A program made the position numbers and the translations under genes. Shown here piece after piece: positions 45,310-55,700 of a stretch of 64,000 nucleotides of DNA. Position 1 is the stretch's first letter, and each line of letters begins with the position of its first letter. This DNA comes from Dechloromonas sp. HYN0024 (GTDB taxonomy: Bacteria; Pseudomonadota; Gammaproteobacteria; Burkholderiales; Rhodocyclaceae). The stretch is taken from contig NZ_CP031842.1 of assembly GCF_003441615.1 (NCBI RefSeq), positions 2,860,001-2,924,000 on the forward strand, written 5' to 3'. The notes under the pieces are model-generated. The model did no database searches. It was not told where the DNA came from and saw only the letters and a list, made by a program, of their open reading frames with translations.

Positions 45310-46407
45310 ATGCAAACAGCCACCATCGCCTTCGAACCGTTCAACCGCCTCTCCGACGACGCCTGCCATGAGCGCATCCGCGTCGCCCGCGCCAAACTCG
45401 GCAAGAAGGCCGTCCTCCTCTGCCATCACTACCAGCGTGCCGACGTCTATCAATACGCCGATCTGACCGGCGATTCGCTCAAACTATCGCGCCTTGCCTC
45501 GCAAACCGATGCCGAATACGTCATCTTCTGCGGCGTGCATTTCATGGCCGAAGTCGCCGACATCATGACCGCCCCGCACCAGAAAGCCATCCTGCCCGAC
45601 CTCGCCGCCGGCTGCTCGATGGCCGACATGGCCAACCTGGCCAAGGTCGAACGCTGCTGGCGCGAACTGAACACCGTGCTCAACGCCGAAGAGGAAGTAA
45701 CGCCGGTCACCTACATCAACTCGGCAGCCGACCTGAAGGCCTTCTGCGGCGACCATGGCGGCATCGTGTGCACATCGTCCAACGCCGGCACGATTGCCAA
45801 ATGGGCCTTTGAGCGTCGTCCGAAGGTGCTGTTCTTCCCCGACCAGCACCTCGGTCGGTGGACCGGCCACAACATGGGCATCGCCATGGACGAAATGGTC
45901 GTCTGGGACCCCGACCTCGAACTCGGCGGCCTGACGCCAGCCCAGATCAAGCAGGCCAAAATCCTGTTGTGGAAGGGGCACTGCTCGGTGCACCAGATGT
46001 TCCAGAAGTCGCATATCGACGCCTTCCGCGCCAAATACCCGGAAGGCAAGGTCATCGCCCACCCGGAATGCAATTTCGAGGTCTGTGCTGCCTCCGATTA
46101 TGTCGGTTCGACCGAACACATCGTCAAGATCATCAAGGAAGCGCCAGAAGGCACGCGCTGGCTGGTCGGCACCGAACTCAACCTGGTCGACCGCCTGGCC
46201 AGGGAAGTGCTGCCGCAGAACAAGATCGTCCAGTTCATGGCGACCACCATCTGCATGTGTTCGACCATGCAGCGCATCGACCCGCAGCATCTGGCGTGGA
46301 CCCTCGAAAACCTGGTTGACGGCAAGGTGGTCAATCAGATCGCCGTGCCGGAACACGAGGCCGGACTGGCCAAACTGGCCCTCGACCGGATGCTGGCGAT
46401 TTCCTGA
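45310..46407 (+). CDS. nadA: Quinolinate synthase A
   Basis: 365 residues. [4Fe-4S] enzyme that condenses iminoaspartate with dihydroxyacetone phosphate to quinolinate in NAD synthesis. Conserved parts are CHHYQRADVYQYADLTGDSL, AGCSMADMANL, YINSAADLKAFCGDHGGIVC, VIAHPECNFEVCAASDYVGS, and the C-terminal cluster segment ATTICMCSTMQRIDPQ. The cysteines expected for the cluster are present. A terminator follows. Confidence 0.96.
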   Translation: MQTATIAFEPFNRLSDDACHERIRVARAKLGKKAVLLCHHYQRADVYQYADLTGDSLKLSRLASQTDAEYVIFCGVHFMAEVADIMTAPHQKAILPDLAAGCSMADMANLAKVERCWRELNTVLNAEEEVTPVTYINSAADLKAFCGDHGGIVCTSSNAGTIAKWAFERRPKVLFFPDQHLGRWTGHNMGIAMDEMVVWDPDLELGGLTPAQIKQAKILLWKGHCSVHQMFQKSHIDAFRAKYPEGKVIAHPECNFEVCAASDYVGSTEHIVKIIKEAPEGTRWLVGTELNLVDRLAREVLPQNKIVQFMATTICMCSTMQRIDPQHLAWTLENLVDGKVVNQIAVPEHEAGLAKLALDRMLAIS

Positions 46408-46412
46408 TGCAG

Positions 46413-46446
46413 CTGGCCGGCCCACTCTGTGGCCCGGCCTTTTTCA
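46413..46446 (+). terminator. Intrinsic terminator after nadA
   Basis: GGCCGG..CCCA-CTC-TGTGG..CCGGCC stem with TTTTT directly after, 8 nt past the nadA stop. Confidence 0.8.
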
Positions 46447-46447
46447 G

Positions 46448-47014
46448 CTACTTTTGTTCTGGCGCAGCCTGGGGCGTCACGCCAATCTCTTTCTGGTAGT
46501 GCGCCCTGTCGGTCATCAGATAGCGCCGGGCGGCGTTGGTCGTCGGTGCTGCACCGACGATGCCGTGCTCGGGATCATCCTGATGCAGGGCTGTTTCCGC
46601 CTTCTTGACCTGTAGATCATGATAGGTTTCTGCCACCGTCCGCTTGGGCGGCACCTTGACCGGTGGCAGCGGCGCCTTGACGACCAGGCTACCCGAGGTC
46701 TTGGCCACGGCGGACACCGGCTGACCGGGCGCTGCAGCCGGCGGCTTGGCGACCGGCGCGGCCGGCTGCTTCGCCGCACTGGCTGCGGCGGCAGGAGCCA
46801 GCGGAGCGGCAGCCGCTACCGGCGGCTTGGGCGGCGCAGCGGTTTCCGACACCTTCTGGCATTTTTTGCTGACCTGTTCGGTTTCAAGAACGACCGAACC
46901 ATCATCCATCTCGCAGGAATAGATAGTCTGCTGCGCCACGGTTGGTCCCGCCAAACACCCCAGCACAAATGCCACTGCCCCGATGCGGGCAAGGCTGACA
47001 GGCATCGTGATCAT
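46448..47014 (-). CDS. DUF4124-domain secreted protein, Pro/Ala-rich
   Basis: 188 residues from ATG 47014 with AGGTGA close upstream. Signal peptide (LARIGAVAFVLGCLAGPTVAQ), then QTIYSCEMDDGSVVLETEQV, a DUF4124-like core with CEM...KKCQKV cysteines. The middle ~70 residues are a low-complexity Ala/Pro/Lys linker, probably spanning the periplasm. The C-terminal tail (YHDLQVKKAETALHQDD) is helical. No function known. Convergent with nadA. Confidence 0.72.
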   Translation of the reverse strand: MITMPVSLARIGAVAFVLGCLAGPTVAQQTIYSCEMDDGSVVLETEQVSKKCQKVSETAAPPKPPVAAAAPLAPAAAASAAKQPAAPVAKPPAAAPGQPVSAVAKTSGSLVVKAPLPPVKVPPKRTVAETYHDLQVKKAETALHQDDPEHGIVGAAPTTNAARRYLMTDRAHYQKEIGVTPQAAPEQK

Positions 47015-47082
47015 TGTTTCACCTCGCAAAGCTGTTCATCCTTATCGTTATAGACCCCAGGGCCGCTCCGCGCACCACCCAA

Positions 47083-48888
47083 TCAGGGCACGATCCAGCC
47101 AGAGTCCGAGACCAGATCATGCAGGCCCGGCCCCGCCACACGGGTCAGATACGCTCCCTTGGAGGCATGGCGCTGCCCGGCCCCAAGACCGAGTGCGGGA
47201 TAGATGCTGGTTCCCGTCTGTTCGGCCTTGATATTGGTGACCCGCTCGAGCGTCGAGCGGTGGATCCCCTCCGGCGAGGTTTCCGGCCCGTAATGCGCGA
47301 TCATCGCACCGGGCTTTCCGGCCAGTGAGCGCATGCGCGACTCATCGACCGCACGCAGGGTTTCCTGAACGGTCAGCATGTTTTCCACCCGCTCCAGCAA
47401 ATAATCGACATAAAGATTGTCGAGCATTTCCGAAATGGTCGCCGTCATGTAACTGGCGGCAAAAAAGAGTTCGCTTTGCATGGCATCGTCGACCACCGGG
47501 AACCGCCGTAAATCCATCCAGATGCGGTAGGTCGCCAGATTGGCATCCTGATTGTGCGGCAGCAGGTAAGGCGTAACCACTTCGAGCGACTTTTTGCTGG
47601 CAAGCGGCAGGGTCGCCCACTGACCACGAGCCAGCCGCCCGGAGACAATCACCCGGCTCTTCGGCGGCGCCCCTTCACCGAGGGCGGCCAGATCATCGGG
47701 CGTCAGCCAAAGGACCGCCACGTCACTGCGACTCAGTCCGGACAATGCTTCCCGAACCGCCTTGCGCCCCGGCTTGCGGACGACACGATCTTCGACCACC
47801 GTCTTGTCGCCGGTCTCGGCCAAAGCCGCCCTGAGTTGTTCAGATCCCTTCTGGCCGATCTTGCCCTCACGATAGACCTGGACGATACGCCCCTTGACCG
47901 GTGCGCCGTCACGCAGGGTCTTGGCCAGCACATCCGCCTCGAGACCTACGCCGCGCGAGAAATAAACCGTATAACGACCGTGCTCCGAAGGCGAGTAATC
48001 GACACTGGGGAACCAGTTGGGCAGGCGCTTCTGTTCACAGAAGTCGGCCACCGGCGACCAGTCGCCGGAGGACAGGCCGCCGAGGACAGCGAATACCGGC
48101 TGACGGGCATATAGGGCGTCGAGCTGGGCCGCCCAGGTCTCGGGCGCGCCCTCCAGCGTCCACACATGGAGAGTCCAGTTACGCTCGGTGCCCCCGAGCA
48201 TTTCTGCCGGCGAAACCATGTGGCGACGACCGGGCATCGTGCTGCCATTCTTCTGGTCGAAAATGCCCTGCAGCATGTCGACGTAAACCTTGCGCCGGGC
48301 CGGCTCGACTTCCGGCGTGACGATGGTGGCAAAGTGGATCATCTTGGCGGTGACGCCGGGTGACCAGTTCGCCGACAACTGTTTGAGGTAGGCCTGCAGC
48401 GCCGCCATGTCGGGCGCTTCCAGGTTATAGCGTGGCATCAGGGTGACCATGCGGGTGTTCTGACTGTTGATGCCCTCGCGGATAGCGCGGGCCAGCGTCT
48501 CGTCGTTATAGCCGGCATGGGCCTGATTCATCCGCTTGCCGATTCGCGGATCCATCGTCGCCATGTTCTTGCGGCCGATGTGATACAGATAATTGCCGGT
48601 AATCGGCCTGACCTGCAGATCGCCTTCAACCTGACCCATCCCGCTCGGGCGATGGCAGGTGACACAGGCCACGCTGCTCCCCTCACCCCGCACGTCGCCG
48701 GCCCGCAGGGCGGTCAGCGGCGCTCCCGAGGGGAGCACCCCGTCCACGTAAATACGCCGCCCCTGTTCGACCAGGTCATCGGCGGCCAGGGCCGCAGTTC
48801 CGCCCAAAAGGCATAACAGCAGGCCAGCCAGGACGCCGACAACGCGCCCCCATTGTCCGCTGCGGCTCAGGTAATCGGGATGCGCCAT
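47083..48888 (-). CDS. Cytochrome c domain fused to periplasmic-binding-protein-like domain (MofC-like position)
   Basis: 601 residues. Signal peptide (VVGVLAGLLLCLLGGTAALA), then a class I cytochrome c domain with the heme motif CVTCH at residues 75-79 and a likely axial Met in MVTLMPRYNLEAPDM. Residues ~190-590 look like a type 1 periplasmic binding protein (FAVLGGLSSGDWSPVADFCE, LPNWFPSVDYSPSEHG, GRIVQVYREGKIGQKGSEQL). This cytochrome-plus-binding fold is a fusion. Downstream of the FKBP gene by 11 bp. In Leptothrix discophora the third gene of the mof operon encodes a heme c protein; this is the positional counterpart. Electron acceptor role for the oxidase is inference. Confidence 0.8.
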   Translation of the reverse strand: MAHPDYLSRSGQWGRVVGVLAGLLLCLLGGTAALAADDLVEQGRRIYVDGVLPSGAPLTALRAGDVRGEGSSVACVTCHRPSGMGQVEGDLQVRPITGNYLYHIGRKNMATMDPRIGKRMNQAHAGYNDETLARAIREGINSQNTRMVTLMPRYNLEAPDMAALQAYLKQLSANWSPGVTAKMIHFATIVTPEVEPARRKVYVDMLQGIFDQKNGSTMPGRRHMVSPAEMLGGTERNWTLHVWTLEGAPETWAAQLDALYARQPVFAVLGGLSSGDWSPVADFCEQKRLPNWFPSVDYSPSEHGRYTVYFSRGVGLEADVLAKTLRDGAPVKGRIVQVYREGKIGQKGSEQLRAALAETGDKTVVEDRVVRKPGRKAVREALSGLSRSDVAVLWLTPDDLAALGEGAPPKSRVIVSGRLARGQWATLPLASKKSLEVVTPYLLPHNQDANLATYRIWMDLRRFPVVDDAMQSELFFAASYMTATISEMLDNLYVDYLLERVENMLTVQETLRAVDESRMRSLAGKPGAMIAHYGPETSPEGIHRSTLERVTNIKAEQTGTSIYPALGLGAGQRHASKGAYLTRVAGPGLHDLVSDSGWIVP

Positions 48889-48899
48889 GATCTGACCCT

Positions 48900-49595
48900 T
48901 TACTTGGACGGCTTGACCGCCACCAGTTCCATCTCAAAAATGAGCACTTCGTTGGGGCCGATTGCGCCGGCACCTTGCTCGCCGTAAGCACGCTCGGGCG
49001 GCACGTACAACTTCCACTGCGAACCCACCGTCATTTCCTTGAGGGCATCGCGCCAGCCGGCAATCAGGCCGGCCTGCTTGAAGGCCACCGGCTTACCATC
49101 CTCGGACTTGTCGAATACCTGACCATTGATCAGGGTGCCACGATAACTGACAACCACTGTGTCGACATCCATCGGCTTGGCACCGGTGCCTTGCTTGATC
49201 ACTTCATACTGGACGCCAGTGGGGAGCACGACAACGCCAGGCCGGATCCGGTTTTCCTGAAGGAACTTGGCCGACCGCATGCGATTATCCTCGGCCGCGA
49301 CACGGGTCTTGCGGCGGGCGTCATTCATGGCATTGGTCATGATCTTGCGGGCCTCGTCGTCCGAAATGGTCGACTTGTTATCGAGACCATCGCGCAGACC
49401 GGCAATCATCTGCTCCACATCGATCTCCATTCCGCCCATACGCAGATTGCGGCCGGTCTGCATACCGATCACATAGCTGGTCTTTTCCTTGGATTCCCTG
49501 GTTTGCCTGACTTCCTTGCCGACCGGCTGGCTTTCCGCCATGACGTTGGCAGCAACAAGAACGCAAACCAGCGGGAGCATGTGCAATTTTTTCAT
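48900..49595 (-). CDS. FKBP-type peptidyl-prolyl isomerase (MofB-like position)
   Basis: 231 residues. Signal peptide (LHMLPLVCVLVAANVMA) and export to the periplasm. FkpA/Mip architecture: an N-terminal dimerisation helix domain (KTSYVIGMQTGRNL, DDEARKIMTNAMNDARRK), then the FKBP domain (TGVQYEVIKQGTGAKP, VSYRGTLINGQVFDKS, VPPERAYGEQGAGAIGPNEV). It probably folds secreted proteins, with the adjacent giant oxidase a natural client. A strong terminator separates it from that gene. Confidence 0.92.
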   Translation of the reverse strand: MKKLHMLPLVCVLVAANVMAESQPVGKEVRQTRESKEKTSYVIGMQTGRNLRMGGMEIDVEQMIAGLRDGLDNKSTISDDEARKIMTNAMNDARRKTRVAAEDNRMRSAKFLQENRIRPGVVVLPTGVQYEVIKQGTGAKPMDVDTVVVSYRGTLINGQVFDKSEDGKPVAFKQAGLIAGWRDALKEMTVGSQWKLYVPPERAYGEQGAGAIGPNEVLIFEMELVAVKPSK

Positions 49596-49649
49596 TCGTC
49601 GATTCCTGTGTTCAGTGATTACGCCAGAAGACGTAATCGTAACGCAAAA

Positions 49650-49690
49650 AAAACGCCGGCTTCATGAACTTCCATGAAGCCGGCGTTATG
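49650..49690 (-). terminator. Strong terminator between the multicopper oxidase and FKBP genes
   Basis: A 15-bp perfect stem (49652-49666 pairing with 49673-49687, six-base loop) followed on the minus strand by TTTTTT. It should cut read-through from the oxidase into the FKBP-cytochrome genes or set their ratio. Confidence 0.9.
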
Positions 49691-49701
49691 AGTGCTACGA
49701 A

Positions 49702-52700
49702 TTACCGGGCAGTAACCGTGTTACCGAAGCCACCCTGGAGGGAGACACCACCGCCAACAGCCGGAGCCGTTGCGGAGTTGCTGGCGATCAGGGCGAAGCG
49801 GTACTGGTTACCGACGACCAGGCTATTCACCGTGACCGAACCACTCGTCACACCGGTAGCTACCGTAGAGACAACGTTGGTCGTACGGTTCTGCATCACG
49901 ACATCGTAGGTAAGGCCAGCCACCGGGACGAAGGTCACGGTTGCTGCAGCACTACCAATGGCGCCTTGAGCAGCGACCGGAGCAACCGGGGTAGCCGGAG
50001 CCGTCAGCACCGTCAGGGCCGGGGACTGGGCACCGTAGCCAGTGGCATTACGATTGGCAACCGTGAAGTTGTACGTCGTATTACCCACCAGACCGGTCAG
50101 CGTACGCGGAGTGGTCAGCGAAGCACCACCAGTCGCTACGCCATCACGATACACCTGGTAAGCAGTCGCCCCAGCCATCGTCGTCAGAGACACGGTGGCG
50201 GTGGTGGTTGCCACGGCATTGAAGCTAGGCGCAGTGGCGGCTGCCGGCAGGGTCAGCTTGCTGACACCAGCACCGTAGGTACCAACCGTCGCACCGTTGT
50301 TGTCGGTGTTGGCGATACGGAACCAGTAGGTGGTATTCGGCACCAGACCAGTGACAGCCAGCGTGCTCGTTGCCGCCCCAGCGACTGCGGTGGTCGTCAG
50401 CACGTTGGTGAAGGCTGCATCAGACGCCATCTGCACCGAGTAACCGGTCGCCGAAACGCTGTTGGAAGGCGTCCAGTTCAAGGTCACGCCAGTTGCCGTC
50501 GTGGTTGCCGTCGGGATGGTCAGACCAGCAACGTTCGGGATGGCCGGCACGTTGGTGGTGGTGGCCTTGTAGGCCGAGGCCACACCGCCAGCACTCACCG
50601 CAGCAACCTGGATCATCACCGGACGACCCGCCGTCAGGGAGATACCGGTCGTATCGAAGGTGGTGCCCGCAACGTTGAACGTCTGGATGGCGCCGCCATT
50701 GACGCTGACCTGGACATTGTAGCTAGCCGCACCAGCCACCGGTGCCCAGTTGGCGATTGCCACCGGACCCGACGAGAAGGTGAGGACCGGCGCAGCAGCC
50801 AGAGCCACCATCGGCGTCGTCACGTTCAGCGAGGTGCTGGCGTTGCCGGTAGGATTGGTCTCGGTCACCGTGAAGGTGTAGGCGGTACCCGGCTGCAGAC
50901 CGGTGAAGGCGCGTGTCTGAGCACCGGCCTTGTAGGCAGAGGTGTTCATCACGGCCGACCAGGCGGTGGTCTGACCGACGCAAGTTGCGGCACCGGTACA
51001 ACCGACAGTCGTCTCGGTCGGCACGCCAACCGTAGCCGACGGGGTCGGGTTGGTCCAGCCCAGAGTCAGGCTGGTCGGGGTCACGAGCGTCGCAGTCAGC
51101 CCACCAACCACCGGAGCCGGAGCCGGAACCGGCGTCGTCACGACGTCGGTCGAAGGAGCCGAGCCGCCAGCAGCGACAGCTGCAACGCGGAAGGCAACAC
51201 CGGTCGTCGGCAGAGCTGCCGGGGCGGTCCACTTGCTGGCGTTAGCCAGTGCGGTGCCGATGGTCGTGTAGTTGCCAGCCGTCGTACCCTGGACATAGTA
51301 GGTGATACCGGAGATGACCTGCGAAACCGGTGCATCGAACGGTGCCTGCTGAATGTCGAAGCGATACTCGTTCTTGGCGTTATCAATCCAGCTGACGGTA
51401 TTACCAACCACCGTCACGCCGCTCGGCGCACCGGAAGGCAGGGCACCAACAGCAGCACCAGCGACGGCACCCGGACGGCTGTCAGCCAGCGTGGCGGCAG
51501 CAATCTCAGCCTGCGAGGCGGAAGTCGGTGCAACCGACATACCGGTGAACACGAACGGACGCATGAAGTCGTTCTCTTCGTGGCCAAGGATATGGCAGTG
51601 CCAGACGTATTCCCAGTCGTAGTTGAACTTGACGTTCTGCTGGCCACCAGCCGGACGGATGTTGGTCAGCGGGTCGATGTTCATGAAGTCCGGCGGATTC
51701 ATCGTGCCAGCAACAGCAGGATTCGACTCCGGCTTGGACGGATCCATGACGCGGACGCTCTTCGGCACGCCGAAGCCAGGCAGCGGCGGCAGACGGGCAG
51801 CCTTGACCGCGACGATGATGTCCTCGAGCGGGTTCATCTTGACGGTTTCTTTCCAGCCGCGCTCGCCGTCTTCCGGCTCCTTCAGCGTACCGTCCCAGCC
51901 CACACGGTTGATCACCTGCACGTTGAGCAGATGGAAGTGCACCGGGTGCGCATCGACGCCGTTGTGCGTGATCTTCCAGATCTGCGTTTCGCCAGCCGGC
52001 AGCGTCTCGGTAACCGGATCGATGTAGCCGAGCGGAATGGTCGTCTGGGTCAGCGCCGTGGTGGCCGGCAGTTCGGCACCGAGGGTGGCGTTCATGCGGC
52101 CGTACTTGTCGAACAGTTCCTGGATGGCCTTGTTGAGGATCGGGCCGTCGCAATTGATGCCGTTCTTGGAGGCCGGCATCTTCATCGTTGCCAGGTTGTC
52201 CGGGAAGGTCGTTGCACCTGCAACAGCCGGGATCACGTCAGGCACGCAATAACCCTTGGTGGTGCCGTCGGCATCCTTGAAGGTCGTGGCGAGCTGCGAG
52301 TTCGAGCCGATGAAAATGGTACCGAGCTGGGCTTCGCCACCGGTGATATTGGTGCCAAAGGCCTGGTCGAGAACCGGCTGAGCAATCAACGGCTTGTCCT
52401 GGCTGGCGCGGTAAGCAGCCTGCAGGGCCGGGTTCAGCACCTCGTCGACCCACTTGGCGGTGCCCAGCGCGCCACCCTTGGTGGTCTTGGTGGTCGGCGT
52501 TGCATCGACCTTGATCTGCATGATGGTGCGGGTGTTCGGGCCAAAACCTGCCAGCGTGTTCGGCGTACCACCAGCCAGCGTCTGATCGCCATTGTTGGTG
52601 AAGTAGTCGATACGCGGATCGGAAGCCGGGTTCGGAGCCGGTGCATCGTTGTACAGGATCAGGGTCTTGCCGGCATAGGCCGAGAAGTCGATAACGACGT

Positions 52701-55700
52701 CAGCCCGTTCGGCATTGCCCATGTACAGACCATGACAGTTACCGGCGCCGTTGTTGGCGGCGGCACATGCCTGAGTCGGATCGTTGTTCTGCGAAACGTT
52801 GAGAACAGTGACGCTACGACGGTTGTAGTCGAAGTTCATCGGCACCGGCGGCTCAGCACCAACCTTCGGCAGCAGACCGGCTTCCGTGCCGATGTGCCAA
52901 ATGGTCGGGCCAACCAGGGAAGGATCGGGCACGCCACTGGTACGGGCGTCGGTCGGCCAGTTGTACGGGTAGCAGGAGCCCGGACCGGTAGCACCGGAAA
53001 TCGGCACCCCGTTACCGTCAATAGCCTGCAGCGGTACAACCAGCTGATCGTAAGACTGCCCCGGAACGACCTGGCAATCCGGCAGCGGATTGTTGAGGCG
53101 ATCGGTGGCGATGGCCGAAATCATCTTGACTTCGGTGTTGCGGCGGATGGTGCCATCAGCATCGGTAGCCGTTACGCTGTCATCGGCCACATACAACTGC
53201 AGGTTGAACATGCGGTCGTTGGAGGCATTCAGAATGCGCATGCGGGTCGGTTCGGGCTTGACCGTCATCGTCGGGTAAGCCGTACCGTTGACCAGCGGCG
53301 TATCGCCGAAGGCTTCGGGGGTTACCGTGACATTGCCGTAATCACCGGTGGGCAGTGCATTGGTGACCGGGAAAACCGGCCAGAACCACAGGGCATAGTC
53401 CCAACGACCAACCGGGTTGGTAAATTGATTGGCGCGGTTGTTCGGATCCTGGTTGGTTTCGACAACGTGCGGATACCACAGGTCACCCGGCTTGCCCCAG
53501 GCATCGGTACGCCACTTGGCGTCCTGGATGGCGATGTCTTCCGGCACGAAGGTACGTTCCTGGATGATCAGGGGGATACCCAGGCCATCAAGACCGGTCA
53601 AAGCAGCAAATGCCTGCTCGGCCGCATCCTGCACGACGTAACCGGCGGCCATACCGGCGTACACGTTCAGACGGGTCTGACCAACGGTGTGGTCATGGTA
53701 GAACATCAGGCGGGCCGACTGAGCATTGGTAAAGTACAGGGTGGACGAACCATCACCCGCAGCCGGCATGTCCGGCACGTCGACCGTGCTGACACCTCGG
53801 CGCTGCGTTACGGTGGCCGATTCGCCAACCGGCGTCACCCACTGGTGCGGCGTACCGTCGGAAATCCACGGGGTATTGCCGCCGTGCAAGTGAATGTTGG
53901 CACGGTTCTGCATGTAGGTTTCACCAGCCGCCGGCGTCGCGCCAGCACCGATGAGGGTGGTATCGAACGGAATAAACAGATCGCCGTTACGGACAACGTT
54001 GGTCACCTTGCCAGCGGCATCCTTGGTAACCGTGGCACGACCGGTCGGCAGAAGATTGTCGAACTTGACGCGTGTCGGACGATTGTCGTTTGCAGCTTCA
54101 GAGCTCTGACCCTGGGCAACGATGACCGGGCCGAGGTAATGCGGCTTGTCGTAGGCATAGGCCGGAACCATGATCGGCTGCTTGGTGACCGGATCAATCG
54201 CCAGGCTGTGATCGGAGTTTTCCAGGGCAACCAGGATCGGGGTGCCATTTGGGTAGAGCAGCGGATAACCGAGGCTGCCCGCACTCGGGAATCCGGTACC
54301 GGTGGGCAGAGCCGGAACGGTCAGGGTGAGGTTGTCCGGAGCCAGCACGTAGCCAGCCGGAACGGTCGGGGCAGCCGGGGCGGTACCCGGAACGATCAGG
54401 GCGCCACCGCTCAACACATAGCCAGCCGGAATGACCGGAGCCGCTGCACCAACAGCCAGGGTGCCATTACCGAGATCGACGTAACCGGCGGGGACAGCCG
54501 GAACGGTCGGGGCTGCACCGGTTACGCTGAGGACACCAGCCGTGACGGTGTAGCCAGCCGGAACCGGAACGACAACCGGGGTGACAGCCAGCGAGGTGCC
54601 GGTGCCCGAGGACTGGAAGCCCGTCGGGATAACGGCGTCTCCCGGCTTCGGACCGAACACGCTGAGGGTGCCAGCGGCATCAACGATATAACCGCCCGGA
54701 ACGGTCGGGATGACCAAGCCGCCAGCCGGCAGGGTGGCTTCGAGGACGCCGTTGCCGATGTGGGTGTAACCGGCAGGAACAGGCGGCTCGACAGGGGCCG
54801 GGCCGACCACACTGAGAATGCCATTTTTCCGGTCAAGGTTGCTGGCAAACCAATATCCAGCCGGGGGAACCAGAGCAGGCTCGACAGGCATGATGCAGTC
54901 AGCAGTAGTGCCACCCACTACCTGAATCATGTCACAGTTGTTATTAAAGGTGACCCAATCAGCGTTATGGTTAGCAATTGCAGCAGCATACCCTTGCTGA
55001 ACCTTGGGCAGCATCGCAACGTTGGTATTGTAGTCAACCAGCGATTGACGGGCAGCCGTAAAGGCGGCCTGAACCGTCAGGAGATTGGCAGCAGCCTGCT
55101 GGTAATCGGTGACCGGCTGCATGAGCGCCGAGTAGGCGGTCTGGGCAGCACCCAGGCCATCAACCAGGGCCTGATACTGGGCATCGACCGACTTGACGAT
55201 ATCGTAGTTGGTCTGGACACCGGCGTTGGCGGCGCTCAGGGCGGCCATCGCGGCATTGGCGTTGCTGACGGCGGCGTTGTAGGCCAGCTGCTGGGTCGGC
55301 AGGGCGGCAACCAGGGCGCTGTAGGCCACGAGGTCGGTATTGTATTGAGCCAGCAGGGCACTGTAAGAAGTCTGGGTGCTGCCCAGATTGGCATACAGCG
55401 GGGCGTAGATGGCGTTTTGCGCAGCGTAGGTGACGTTGGCGGCATCAAGGCCGGCAACCAGCGAATTGAAGAGATTCAGCGCATCGACAGCGGCGGTATA
55501 GGCAGCCTGTTGCGTTGCCAGACCGGCGAGCAGATCACGGTAAGCATTGGCGGCAGCAATACCGGCTGCCGACGAGGTGTTTGTCATGCCACGGTCGATC
55601 TGGACGTAACCGCGCAGGGTGGTCCCCTTCGGCAGGTCGCTGTGGAGCTTTTCCTGATACTCGACGACGGCGATTTCGTAGTAGTCACTACCCGGGTAGG

